Of a stretch of DNA of 9,719 nucleotides, positions 1-5,889 are shown piece after piece. Both the position numbers and the translations under genes were made by a program. The number at the start of each line of letters is the position of its first letter. Positions within the stretch are counted from its first letter, which is position 1. The stretch comes from Pseudomonadota bacterium (GTDB taxonomy: Bacteria; Pseudomonadota; Alphaproteobacteria; UBA9219; RGZA01). The notes beneath the pieces are model-generated. The model saw only the letters and a program-made list of their open reading frames with translations. It did no database searches and was not told the origin of the DNA. Location: positions 1 to 9,719 of the forward strand of contig JACQAB010000035.1 of the NCBI GenBank assembly GCA_016195205.1. Reading direction: 5' to 3'.

Positions 1-680
1 TCGAGGCCTCGCTCGATCCGCTCGTTACCATCAGCGCCGACGGCAAAATCACCGATGTCAACGAAGCCACCGCCAAAGTTACTGGAATGTCGCGTGAGAA
101 ACTTATCGGCACCGACTTCTCCAACTATTTCACCGAGCCGGAGAAGGCCCAGGAAGGGTATCGCCAAGTTTTCGCCAAAGGCAGCGTGACCGATTATCCG
201 CTAACCATCCGTCACGCGGATGGGCGGCTGACCGACGTGCTCTATAACGCCTCGGTCTATCGTGATGAGCGGGGTAATGTTCTGGGCATTTTCGCAGCCG
301 CCCGCGACGTCACCGCCCAGAAGCAAGCTTCCCAATACGCCCGCAGCCTGATCGAGGCCTCGCTCGATCCGCTCGTTACCATCAGCGCCGACGGCAAAAT
401 CACCGATGTCAACGAAGCCACCGCCAAAGTCACTGGCGTATCCCGTGAGAAGCTCATCAGTACCGATTTTTCCAATTACTTCACCGAGCCGGAGAAGGCC
501 CAGGAAGGGTATCGCCAAGTTTTCGCCAAAGGCATGGTGACCGATTATCCTCTGACAATCCGCCATGTCAACGGGCGGCTGACCGATGTGCTCTACAATG
601 CTTCGGTTTACCGTGATGAGCGCGGTAATGTGATCGGCGTCTTCGCTGCCGCCCGTGACGTCACCGCCCAGAAGCAGGCC
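1..680 (+). repeat. Direct repeat of 351-bp PAS-encoding unit
   Basis: The sequence at 1-329 recurs at 352-680 with an exact 351-bp (117-codon) offset. Two blocks are identical: 1-79 versus 352-430, and 129-183 versus 480-534. Intervening blocks differ, often at silent sites. Base 1 already lies inside a unit, so the array may continue to the left. Confidence 0.9.
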
Positions 681-824
681 GAAGCGCAGATCGCCGACCA
701 GCGCGCCAAAGAACTGGAACGGCTGGCCGAGTTGGAGCGGTTCCAGAAACTGACCATGGGCCGTGAACTTCGGATGATCGAGCTCAAGAAGGAGATTGAA
801 GATTTAAAAAAGAAAGCGGCTTGA
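1..824 (+). CDS. Tandem PAS-domain sensor protein, kinase-less, 5' end outside window
   Basis: The frame is open from the first base (codons from position 3), so the gene starts upstream; 273 residues are visible. It contains two PAS units of 117 residues that are nearly identical. Each runs from EASLDPLVTISADGKITDVN through the TDVLYNASVYRDERGNV segment to AARDVTAQKQA, the usual PAS core plus PAC end. The C-terminus (about the last 50 residues) is a charged coiled coil containing ERFQKLTMGRELRMIELKKE, a linker often seen between PAS domains and histidine kinases. No H-box or ATPase follows: the TGA at 822-824 ends the protein and the next gene starts 1 bp later. Inference: a cytosolic input subunit that signals through its coiled coil to the adjacent kinase. 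The ligand is unknown, and no cofactor-binding residue can be assigned with confidence. More PAS copies probably lie upstream. Confidence 0.85.
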   Translation, partial: EASLDPLVTISADGKITDVNEATAKVTGMSREKLIGTDFSNYFTEPEKAQEGYRQVFAKGSVTDYPLTIRHADGRLTDVLYNASVYRDERGNVLGIFAAARDVTAQKQASQYARSLIEASLDPLVTISADGKITDVNEATAKVTGVSREKLISTDFSNYFTEPEKAQEGYRQVFAKGMVTDYPLTIRHVNGRLTDVLYNASVYRDERGNVIGVFAAARDVTAQKQAEAQIADQRAKELERLAELERFQKLTMGRELRMIELKKEIEDLKKKAA

Positions 825-825
825 T

Positions 826-1920
826 ATGCAGGCGCAGCTCATTTCTCCCCAGGAGGACGATAGAGAAAAAGGAAGGGACCTTCAGGATTTTCAACGAGCA
901 ATGTTGAATATCCTGGAAGATTTCGGCGAAGAAAAGGCACGATTTGTGCAGGTACAAACCGCCACGCTGAACATTCTGGAGGATTTCGACACAGAAAAAA
1001 AACGACTGGAAATAATGCAAACGGCCACACTGAATATTCTGGAGGATTTCAGCGAGGAAAGGAACCGATTTGCACAGGTGCAAACTGCAACGCTAAACAT
1101 CCTGGAAGATTTTGACGAAGAAAAAAAACGGCTGGAGCAAAGCCAGCGCGCTTTTCTCAATATCCTGGAGGATATTGACGTGGAAAAGGGCAAAGTGACC
1201 AATGCCTATCAGCGGATCGAAGCAGTAAATAAGGAACTGGAGGAGTTTGCCTACGCTGCCTCGCACGATCTGAAAGCGCCGCTGCGCGTCATCGATAACG
1301 CCTCCAAATGGCTGGAAGAGGATTTACAGGAGCACCTCACCGCTGAAACGCGGGAAAATATGAGTCTAATGCGCGGGCGCATCGGGCGGATGGAAAAACT
1401 GCTCGACGACTTGCTCGAATATTCCCGCATCGGGCGTTCCGTCGATGAGCGTTATGCCGAAATCGTCACCGGCGATGCACTGATGGGCAACATCCTGGGG
1501 CTGCTTTCGCCGCCGGAGGGTTTTACGGTGAAGGTAAGCCCTGGCTTCGCCGGCATCCATGTGCGCCGGATGCCGTTGCAGCAAATCCTGATGAACCTCA
1601 TCAGCAATGCCATCAAGCATCACGACAAGAAAAAAGGGTACATTGAAGTAACCGTGGAAGATAACGGGGCGTATTATGCCTTTGCGGTCAAAGACGACGG
1701 CCCCGGCATCCCTGCCCGGTTTCATGACCAGATTTTCAAGATGTTCCAGACACTAAAACCCCGCGATCAGATGGAAGGCAGCGGTATGGGGCTGGCGATG
1801 GTGCGCAAAAATGTTGAGGTTTTCGGTGGAACGCTGAATCTTGAATCCTCCGAAGGCAAGGGAAGCCTTTTCCGTTTCACCTGGCCGAAACAACAGCAAA
1901 TTAAGGGAGAGGACGCATGA
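826..1920 (+). CDS. Sensor histidine kinase with five 21-residue coiled-coil repeats
   Basis: This 364-residue protein has no transmembrane segment. Residues 27-131 are five copies of a 21-residue unit beginning LNILEDF; 21 is three heptads, so this should be one long signalling helix. A HisKA dimerisation/phosphoacceptor domain follows, with the H-box SHDLKAPLR (His147). A HATPase_c domain follows with the N box (LISNAIKHH), G1 (DDGPGIP), F (IFKMF) and G2 (GSGMGLAM) motifs, so all catalytic motifs are present. There is no input domain of its own. The ATG at 826 lies 1 bp after the stop of the PAS gene, so reinitiation or coupling is likely; no strong Shine-Dalgarno is seen. The gene ends by a 4-bp overlap with the response regulator. 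Inference: it autophosphorylates at His147 under control of the upstream PAS protein and passes phosphate to the downstream receivers. Confidence 0.92.
   Translation: MQAQLISPQEDDREKGRDLQDFQRAMLNILEDFGEEKARFVQVQTATLNILEDFDTEKKRLEIMQTATLNILEDFSEERNRFAQVQTATLNILEDFDEEKKRLEQSQRAFLNILEDIDVEKGKVTNAYQRIEAVNKELEEFAYAASHDLKAPLRVIDNASKWLEEDLQEHLTAETRENMSLMRGRIGRMEKLLDDLLEYSRIGRSVDERYAEIVTGDALMGNILGLLSPPEGFTVKVSPGFAGIHVRRMPLQQILMNLISNAIKHHDKKKGYIEVTVEDNGAYYAFAVKDDGPGIPARFHDQIFKMFQTLKPRDQMEGSGMGLAMVRKNVEVFGGTLNLESSEGKGSLFRFTWPKQQQIKGEDA
904..1218 (+). repeat. Five tandem 63-bp coding repeats (LNILEDF units)
   Basis: Units start at 904, 967, 1030, 1093 and 1156, each 63 bp. Units 1 and 3 resemble each other (an RFxQVQTAT end), as do units 2 and 4 (EKKRLE), so the array has a 126-bp period as well as a 63-bp period. 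Unit 5 is degenerate and leads into the kinase domain. Confidence 0.9.
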
Positions 1921-2360
1921 ATGTAACCGCAATACTTAACAGCAAGCCGCTCAACATTCTGTTGGTCGAAGATGATGACGGTGATGCCAAGGCCGTCCAG
2001 CGCGCTTTCCAGAAAGTCAAGATCGCCAACCCCATTCTGCGAGCGGTGGATGGCATGGAAGCGCTGGACATGCTGAAAGGCGTGAACGGCAAGACGAAAC
2101 CGCCATCTCCCTATATGCTGCTCGTTGACTTGAACATGCCGAGAATGAACGGCATCCAGCTCGTCAAGGCCCTACGCGAGGACGAAGACTTGCGCCATTC
2201 CATCGCCTTCATCCTCACCACCTCCAAGCGCGAGGAAGATAAGATCGCCGCCTATAATCTCAACGTTGCCGGGTATATCGTCAAAGCGACGGCGGGACAG
2301 GATTTTCTGAATCTGGTCAGCCTGGTGGACTGCTACTGGCGTATCGTGGAAATGCCGTAG
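1917..2360 (+). CDS. Single-domain response regulator (Rcp1-like receiver)
   Basis: This 147-residue protein is only a CheY-like receiver. Visible features are the acidic cluster EDDDGD (residues 18-23), the phosphoacceptor Asp71 in LLVDLNMPRMNG, the switch threonine in ILTTS (T101/T102) and the conserved Lys123 in YIVKAT. The slightly long loop before Asp71 and the absence of an output domain fit the stand-alone regulators found beside phytochrome-type and PAS kinases. Start: ATG 1917-1919 overlaps the kinase stop (ATGA), with a purine-rich Shine-Dalgarno (GGGAGAGG) just upstream, so translation is coupled to the kinase. Likely role: phosphate acceptor or shuttle between the upstream kinase and the next gene. 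The output target is not visible here. Confidence 0.93.
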   Translation: MNVTAILNSKPLNILLVEDDDGDAKAVQRAFQKVKIANPILRAVDGMEALDMLKGVNGKTKPPSPYMLLVDLNMPRMNGIQLVKALREDEDLRHSIAFILTTSKREEDKIAAYNLNVAGYIVKATAGQDFLNLVSLVDCYWRIVEMP

Positions 2361-2377
2361 TGCTAAAGGAATAACGT

Positions 2378-3466
2378 ATGACACAAAGTACGCTGAACAT
2401 CCTGATTGCCGATGACGACGAAGGTGACCGCAAACAGATCAGGCACATCCTGAAACAGGGAGGACTTGCATGCGAATGCATTGATGCAGCGAGCATTGAA
2501 GAAGCCCTTGAGGCCTGCGGTAAATGGGCTTTCGATTGCGCCATCGTCGATTATAAAATGCCGGGCTATGACGGGTTGCACGGCATCAACGCCATGCATG
2601 AGCGGCTTCCGGATATGTCCATCATCATGGCCACTGGCCAGGGCGACGAAATGGTTGCCACCGAGGCCATGAAGCGCGGCGCTTCGGACTACATCCCCAA
2701 AATGCATATTCACGCGGAGTCGATCAGGCGTGTTATCGAAAACGCCATGGAGAAGGCGGCTCTGCGGCGGAAAGTGGCGCAGCAACGGGAAGAGTTGGAG
2801 AATTTTGCGCGCGTGCTCGTGCATGATCTCAGGGCCCCCATACACTCCATTTATGGGTTTGCCGATTTTGTCGAGCAATGCATCAAGGAAGAGAGACCAG
2901 GAAAGATTGTCGGGCATTTTGACCGTGTACTCAAGGCGGTACAGCGCATGAATACACTAATCGATACGTTGTATCAGTACACAAAAATTGACGCACAAGT
3001 TGCGCTTGCACCGGTTGAGATGGGCCCTGTGCTGGAAGATACACTTTCCAACCTGGAGCATTTTATTCAGGAGCACGGCGCATGTGTAACGCATGATGAG
3101 TTGCCTGCGGTCACCGGCAACGCTTCTCAACTTATACAGCTTTTGCAGAATTTGATCAGCAACAGCATCAAATATTGCGAAGCAAAAATTCCCTCCATCC
3201 ATGTCGCTGCCCGTCCGCAAGAAGGAGCCGCGTGGCTGTTTTCAGTGAAAGACAATGGCATCGGCATTTCCAAGCAGGATTATAAGGCGGTATTCGAGCC
3301 GTTCAAACGCCTCCATGATGAAGACAAATACGAGGGGACCGGCCTTGGGCTCGCCACCTGCATGAAGATCGTCGAGCGCCATGGGGGCATCATCTGGTGC
3401 GAATCCGAAAAAGGCCAAGGCACCACGTTTTTCTTCACGCTACCGAAAGCAGATAGCCACGCCTAG
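2378..3466 (+). CDS. Receiver-histidine kinase hybrid (REC-HisKA-HATPase)
   Basis: This is a 362-residue cytosolic protein. The N-terminal receiver domain (about 6-125) has the acidic pocket ADDDEGD, phosphoacceptor Asp58 in CAIVDYKMPGYDG, a threonine in MATGQ and Lys108 in YIPKM. A short coiled coil (about 124-142) leads to a HisKA domain with His149 in VHDLRAPIHS. A HATPase_c domain follows with the N box (LISNSIKYC), G1 (DNGIGIS), F (FEPFKRL) and G2 (GTGLGLATC) motifs. The receiver sits in front of the kinase, the reverse of common hybrid kinases, so phosphorylation of Asp58 probably controls this kinase's activity. The start is well supported: AAGGA at 2366-2370, seven bases before ATG 2378. 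It lies 17 bp after the response regulator and is the last gene of the operon. Confidence 0.92.
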   Translation: MTQSTLNILIADDDEGDRKQIRHILKQGGLACECIDAASIEEALEACGKWAFDCAIVDYKMPGYDGLHGINAMHERLPDMSIIMATGQGDEMVATEAMKRGASDYIPKMHIHAESIRRVIENAMEKAALRRKVAQQREELENFARVLVHDLRAPIHSIYGFADFVEQCIKEERPGKIVGHFDRVLKAVQRMNTLIDTLYQYTKIDAQVALAPVEMGPVLEDTLSNLEHFIQEHGACVTHDELPAVTGNASQLIQLLQNLISNSIKYCEAKIPSIHVAARPQEGAAWLFSVKDNGIGISKQDYKAVFEPFKRLHDEDKYEGTGLGLATCMKIVERHGGIIWCESEKGQGTTFFFTLPKADSHA

Positions 3467-3471
3467 GCTGT

Positions 3472-3494
3472 ATAGGCGGTTTTCCTGCGCCTAT
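3472..3494 (+). terminator. Weak hairpin after the signalling operon
   Basis: A 7-bp inverted repeat ATAGGCG (3472-3478) / CGCCTAT (3488-3494) with a 9-base loop begins 5 bp after the operon's last stop codon. No T-run follows, so intrinsic termination is uncertain. The stretch between the two convergent genes (3467-3642) holds nothing else that can be assigned except the hairpin at 3602-3616. Confidence 0.3.
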
Positions 3495-3601
3495 CTACGG
3501 ACCATCGGAGTGAAATACGGGTCAAGGAAAATCGAAGTGACAATCAGAAGCGTGAGGCCGTCAATAATGGGTTATCGTTCGCCAACGGGTATTTAAACGC
3601 G

Positions 3602-3616
3602 ACTGGGGCGACCAGT
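3602..3616. terminator. Small hairpin between convergent genes
   Basis: ACTGG (3602-3606) pairs with CCAGT (3612-3616) around a GGCGA loop. It lies 27 bp beyond the stop codon of the superoxide dismutase gene and could serve either strand. The stem is short and there is no clear U-tract. Confidence 0.2.
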
Positions 3617-3642
3617 TTCGTGCCAGAGTGGCGTTCCTTCTT

Positions 3643-4383
3643 TCAGGCCTGCCGGGAATGGCGTTCATAAAGACTTGCCGCGTTTTCCCAGCGGATGGCG
3701 TTCATGAAGGCATCCACATAAGAAGCTGCTTTCGCGCCGTAATCCATGTGGTAGGCGTGTTCATACATATCGAGCGCCAGAATGGGTTTGCCGCCTGCCA
3801 GTGTCATGGTGTGGTCAGCCGCCCATGTGTTGACAAGGCGCTTGTCGCGGGGATCGTAGGTGAGCAACACCCAGCCGGAGCCGCCGCCCAAAGCCTTGCC
3901 TATTGCCATGAACTGGCTTCGCCATGGTGCATAGCCGCCAAAGTCGCGGGTTAAAGCGACGGTCAAATCGCCTTTCGGTTCACTTTCCCCGCCCAAGCCG
4001 TCGAAAAACAATTCATGTAGAAGCATGGAGTTGTTGGCGATGAGTTCTTCCCGCTTCAAGCCATTGACCGTAAATCCCGGCGCAGCAGCCCAATCCAGCG
4101 AGGCAAGTTGTTCCGCAATCATGTTCAGGCGCTTCACCGCGCCGCCGTAATTATTCTCGTAATGGCTAATGAGCATTTTTTCCGACATGCCCTTGATCTT
4201 CTGCGGATCGAAAGGCAAAGGTTTGGTTTTGAACATGGCGGGCGCTCCCTTTGCTTGAGTTGCAGCAAACGGGGAAGCCGTTTGCGCCATTGCTATTTGC
4301 GGGAGAGTTGCCGCCGCTCCTGCGGTCAAAGCCACGCCGCCTGTGGCGGCCAGAAACTTACGCCGGTTCATATCGCTGGGCAT
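3643..4383 (-). CDS. Tat-exported Fe/Mn-type superoxide dismutase (divergent)
   Basis: This 246-residue protein should convert superoxide to peroxide and oxygen in the cell envelope. The N-terminus is a twin-arginine signal (NRRKFLA, residues 6-12, then a small-residue hydrophobic stretch, likely cut after AMA at residue 33), so the enzyme is exported folded with its metal. The four metal ligands can be assigned by family motifs: His74 (SHYENNYGG), His123 (LLHELFF), Asp205 and His209 (LDMYEHAYH). By eye-alignment to E. coli SodB, the gateway Tyr34 position is Ala82, the SodB His30 position is Asn78, and Trp158 is Tyr207. His191 (AADHT) sits where Mn-type enzymes have the second-sphere Gln. 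The metal preference is therefore unclear. Start ATG 4383 has a good Shine-Dalgarno (AAGGTGAGG); an alternative ATG at 4371 would still leave the RR signal. It is convergent with the signalling operon and monocistronic unless read from the tRNA. Confidence 0.88.
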   Translation of the reverse strand: MPSDMNRRKFLAATGGVALTAGAAATLPQIAMAQTASPFAATQAKGAPAMFKTKPLPFDPQKIKGMSEKMLISHYENNYGGAVKRLNMIAEQLASLDWAAAPGFTVNGLKREELIANNSMLLHELFFDGLGGESEPKGDLTVALTRDFGGYAPWRSQFMAIGKALGGGSGWVLLTYDPRDKRLVNTWAADHTMTLAGGKPILALDMYEHAYHMDYGAKAASYVDAFMNAIRWENAASLYERHSRQA

Positions 4384-4414
4384 GGAAACCTCACCTTTTG
4401 GAGCTACGCTTATA

Positions 4415-4536
4415 TCACATCATGCCAAGCTGATGTAGTCCCTGCCAGCCGATATAAAGACCAAGACAGATAATGATCGTGCTGGAAAAATAAGGGACCT
4501 TGGCCATAAAGGCATCAATCCCCTTCCAGCGTTTGG
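4415..4536 (-). pseudogene. Possible C-terminal remnant of a membrane protein, next to tRNA
   Basis: Between tRNA-Glu and the superoxide dismutase gene, one minus-strand frame stays open from the tRNA 3' end to a TGA at 4415-4417. It reads WKGIDAFMAKVPYFSS, then a hydrophobic helix (TIIICLGLYIGW), then QGLHQLGMM. This looks like the last transmembrane helix of a transporter; the pattern is loosely reminiscent of NicO/RcnA-type nickel-cobalt exporters, but that is a weak guess. The only ATG (4507) would give just 30 residues with no good ribosome site. An in-frame TAG inside the tRNA blocks any upstream reading. Probably the leftover 3' end of a gene lost by deletion or integration at the tRNA; a small membrane peptide is the alternative. 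Confidence 0.35.
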
Positions 4537-4612
4537 TGGCGTCCCCTACGGGATTTGAACCCGTGTTATTGCCGTGAGAGGGCAGTGTCCTGGGCCACTA
4601 GACGAAGGGGAC
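4537..4612 (-). tRNA. tRNA-Glu, anticodon CTC
   Basis: The minus strand folds as a 76-nt tRNA. The acceptor stem is GTCCCCT/AGGGGAC with discriminator G, and the CCA end is encoded (4539-4537). The D stem is GTC/GAC, the T arm is ACGGG TTCAAAT CCCGT, and the anticodon loop is CTCTCAC with anticodon CTC (4578-4576). The 5' half closely matches E. coli tRNA-Glu. The anticodon stem (CTGCC/GGCAA) has a C-A mismatch at the 27-43 pair. It reads GAG codons; a UUC isoacceptor must be encoded elsewhere. Confidence 0.95.
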
Positions 4613-4634
4613 GAATGGCTGTCGCAAGGCGCTT

Positions 4635-4663
4635 AATCTAGTGGGAGGGGCCATAGCCTTCAA
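4635..4663 (-). promoter_or_regulatory. Candidate sigma-70 promoter for tRNA-Glu
   Basis: On the minus strand, TTGAAG (4663-4658) and TAGATT (4640-4635) are separated by exactly 17 bases. Each matches 4 of 6 consensus positions, and a GC-rich discriminator (GCGCC) follows. Transcription would begin about 15 bases before the mature tRNA 5' end. Seen by inspection only. Confidence 0.4.
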
Positions 4664-4698
4664 CCGCAATGTTTTTTGCCAATGGTAGGCTTTTGATC

Positions 4699-4728
4699 AA
4701 ATGGGATCCCCGCCTGCGCGGGGATGAC
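4699..4728. repeat. Palindromic intergenic repeat, single unit
   Basis: The unit reads AAATGGGATCCC... and ends GGGGATGAC. It forms a perfect 8-bp stem (ATCCCCGC 4706-4713 with GCGGGGAT 4718-4725) with a 4-base loop. The same AAATGGGATCCC start and GGGATGAC end recur at 5812-5867. Units of this style are widespread in proteobacterial intergenic DNA. Apart from this unit and the tRNA promoter, the gap 4613-4786 shows nothing that can be assigned. Confidence 0.75.
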
Positions 4729-4786
4729 AATCAAGCTTGGTTTCGGTTAATGTCCTCTGACCCCTGTCTTCTGGAATCTGAATCCC

Positions 4787-5749
4787 ATGCCCCTTCTTTA
4801 CGTCGCCGACAACATTAACTGTCAATTGCCCAAGCTGCCGCTGGAAGTAAAGCGCGTGCCGGTGAACGCCGACATTCCGGTCGACCCGAACGCCGAGGGC
4901 CTGGTGGTGCGCTTCATTCCTTCCGCGCGGCTGAAATACATTGCCTCGCGCCTGCCCAATCTGCGCTGGGTGCAATTGCTTACCGCGGGCGTGGATGCCG
5001 CCATCAATGCCGACCTGCCGGAAAAGGTAGTGATCAGCAAGGGCGTGGGCATTCACGAGGCTCCCACGGCCGAGCTGGCGGTCACGCTGCTGCTGTCCTG
5101 CGTGCGCCGCATGCATGTTTGGCGCGACGACCAAAGAAAGCATCAATGGAACAGCAAGGCCTATGCTTTTCAGATCGACAACGCCGCGCCCTATGACCGC
5201 GCCACGCTGGAAGGCGCGAAGGTGCTGATTCTTGGCATGGGGATTATCGGGCAGGAGATTGGAAAGCGGCTGCTGCCCTTCGGTGCCATCGTGGAAGGCG
5301 TAGCGCAAACCGCCGGCATGCGCGACGGATTCAAGGTGCACGCCAATGCCGACATGCTGAAGGCGGTGGCGCAAGCTGATGCGGTGATTGCCGTGTTGCC
5401 CGAAACGCCGGAAACGCGCGGCATTCTTTCACGTGATTTGTTCAACGCCATGCAGAAACATGCCTGGCTGGTCAGCGCCGGGCGCGGCAGCGCGCTGGAT
5501 GAAAAAGCGCTGATCGAGGCGCTGAAATCCAGCCGCATCGCCGGCGCGGCCATGGACGTGGCGCAGCAGGAACCGCTGCCCAAGGATTCCCCGCTGTGGG
5601 ATGTTGAAAATCTGGTCATCACCCCGCATATCGGCGGCGGCGGGCCGAATTTTTACAAGAAGGCCTGCGCGCTGATCGCCGAAAACGCCCAGCGCTTCGT
5701 GAAGGGCGAGCCGCTTCTGCACGTGATTGACCGGAAGAGGGGATATTAG
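4787..5749 (+). CDS. NAD(P)-dependent D-2-hydroxyacid dehydrogenase
   Basis: This 320-residue protein has a length typical of the family that reduces 2-keto acids to D-2-hydroxy acids (glyoxylate, hydroxypyruvate, phosphoglycerate and related). The split catalytic domain covers residues 1-100 and the C-terminal end. The Rossmann nucleotide-binding domain is in the middle, with GMGIIG (150-155, GxGxxG). The catalytic triad is visible: Arg233 (SAGRGSALDE), Glu262 (QQEP) and His281 (TPHIGG). AVLPETPETRGI and MDVAQQEPLP are standard family blocks. No Arg/Lys clearly marking NADP preference is seen after the second Rossmann strand, so cofactor and substrate stay open. The start at 4787 has only a weak ribosome site but gives a normal N-terminus (PLLYVADN). 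The gene stands alone, with palindromic repeats on each side. It lacks the C-terminal ACT domain of long SerA enzymes. Confidence 0.9.
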   Translation: MPLLYVADNINCQLPKLPLEVKRVPVNADIPVDPNAEGLVVRFIPSARLKYIASRLPNLRWVQLLTAGVDAAINADLPEKVVISKGVGIHEAPTAELAVTLLLSCVRRMHVWRDDQRKHQWNSKAYAFQIDNAAPYDRATLEGAKVLILGMGIIGQEIGKRLLPFGAIVEGVAQTAGMRDGFKVHANADMLKAVAQADAVIAVLPETPETRGILSRDLFNAMQKHAWLVSAGRGSALDEKALIEALKSSRIAGAAMDVAQQEPLPKDSPLWDVENLVITPHIGGGGPNFYKKACALIAENAQRFVKGEPLLHVIDRKRGY

Positions 5750-5756
5750 GTTTCTT

Positions 5757-5867
5757 GTCATCCCGGCCGAGCGTAGCGAGAGCCGGGATCCCATTTTATT
5801 CTGCCACAACCAAATGGGATCCCAGATCTGCGCGGCTCGCCTTCGCTCGCCGCTTGTCTGGGATGAC
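5757..5867. repeat. Composite palindromic repeat: two inverted units
   Basis: Two units lie head to head. Unit 1 (5757-5796) runs GTCATCCC to GGGATCCCATTT with stem ATCCCGGC (5760-5767) / GCCGGGAT (5782-5789). Unit 2 (5812-5867) runs AAATGGGATCCC to GGGATGAC with outer stem ATCCCAGA (5819-5826) / TCTGGGAT (5857-5864) and inner stem GCGGC (5832-5836) / GCCGC (5849-5853). The facing ends form a perfect 12-bp inverted repeat (5785-5796 with 5812-5823), and the outer ends are GTCATCCC/GGGATGAC. It fills most of the gap between the dehydrogenase and murJ. It could affect mRNA stability or termination; that is inference. Confidence 0.85.
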
Positions 5868-5889
5868 AAGTTCAGTCATTCTTCCCCCC

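Noticed and set aside
806..812. A AAA AAG heptamer in frame near the end of the PAS gene, a possible -1 frameshift site
   Set aside because: A -1 shift gives a frame that stops at 905-907 and does not enter the kinase frame, which is +1 relative to the PAS gene.
904..1218. CRISPR-like array
   Set aside because: The periodic 63-bp units are in-frame protein repeats with no unique spacers.
3475..3669. Open + strand frame ending ...SFVPEWRSFFQACREWRS between the convergent genes
   Set aside because: No start codon or ribosome site, overlaps the dismutase 3' end, and no recognisable motif.
4108..4473. 121-residue + strand frame over the dismutase N-terminus
   Set aside because: Antisense shadow of the dismutase gene; composition is rich in His, Cys and Arg.
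4697..5374. 225-residue minus-strand frame opposite the dehydrogenase gene
   Set aside because: Antisense shadow in high-GC DNA; starts within the dehydrogenase and ends in the palindromic repeat.
5755..5889. Upstream extension of murJ starting at ATG 5755
   Set aside because: The extra 45 residues are translated palindromic repeat (RPSVARAGIP type), and the start at 5890 aligns exactly to the N-terminus of E. coli MurJ.
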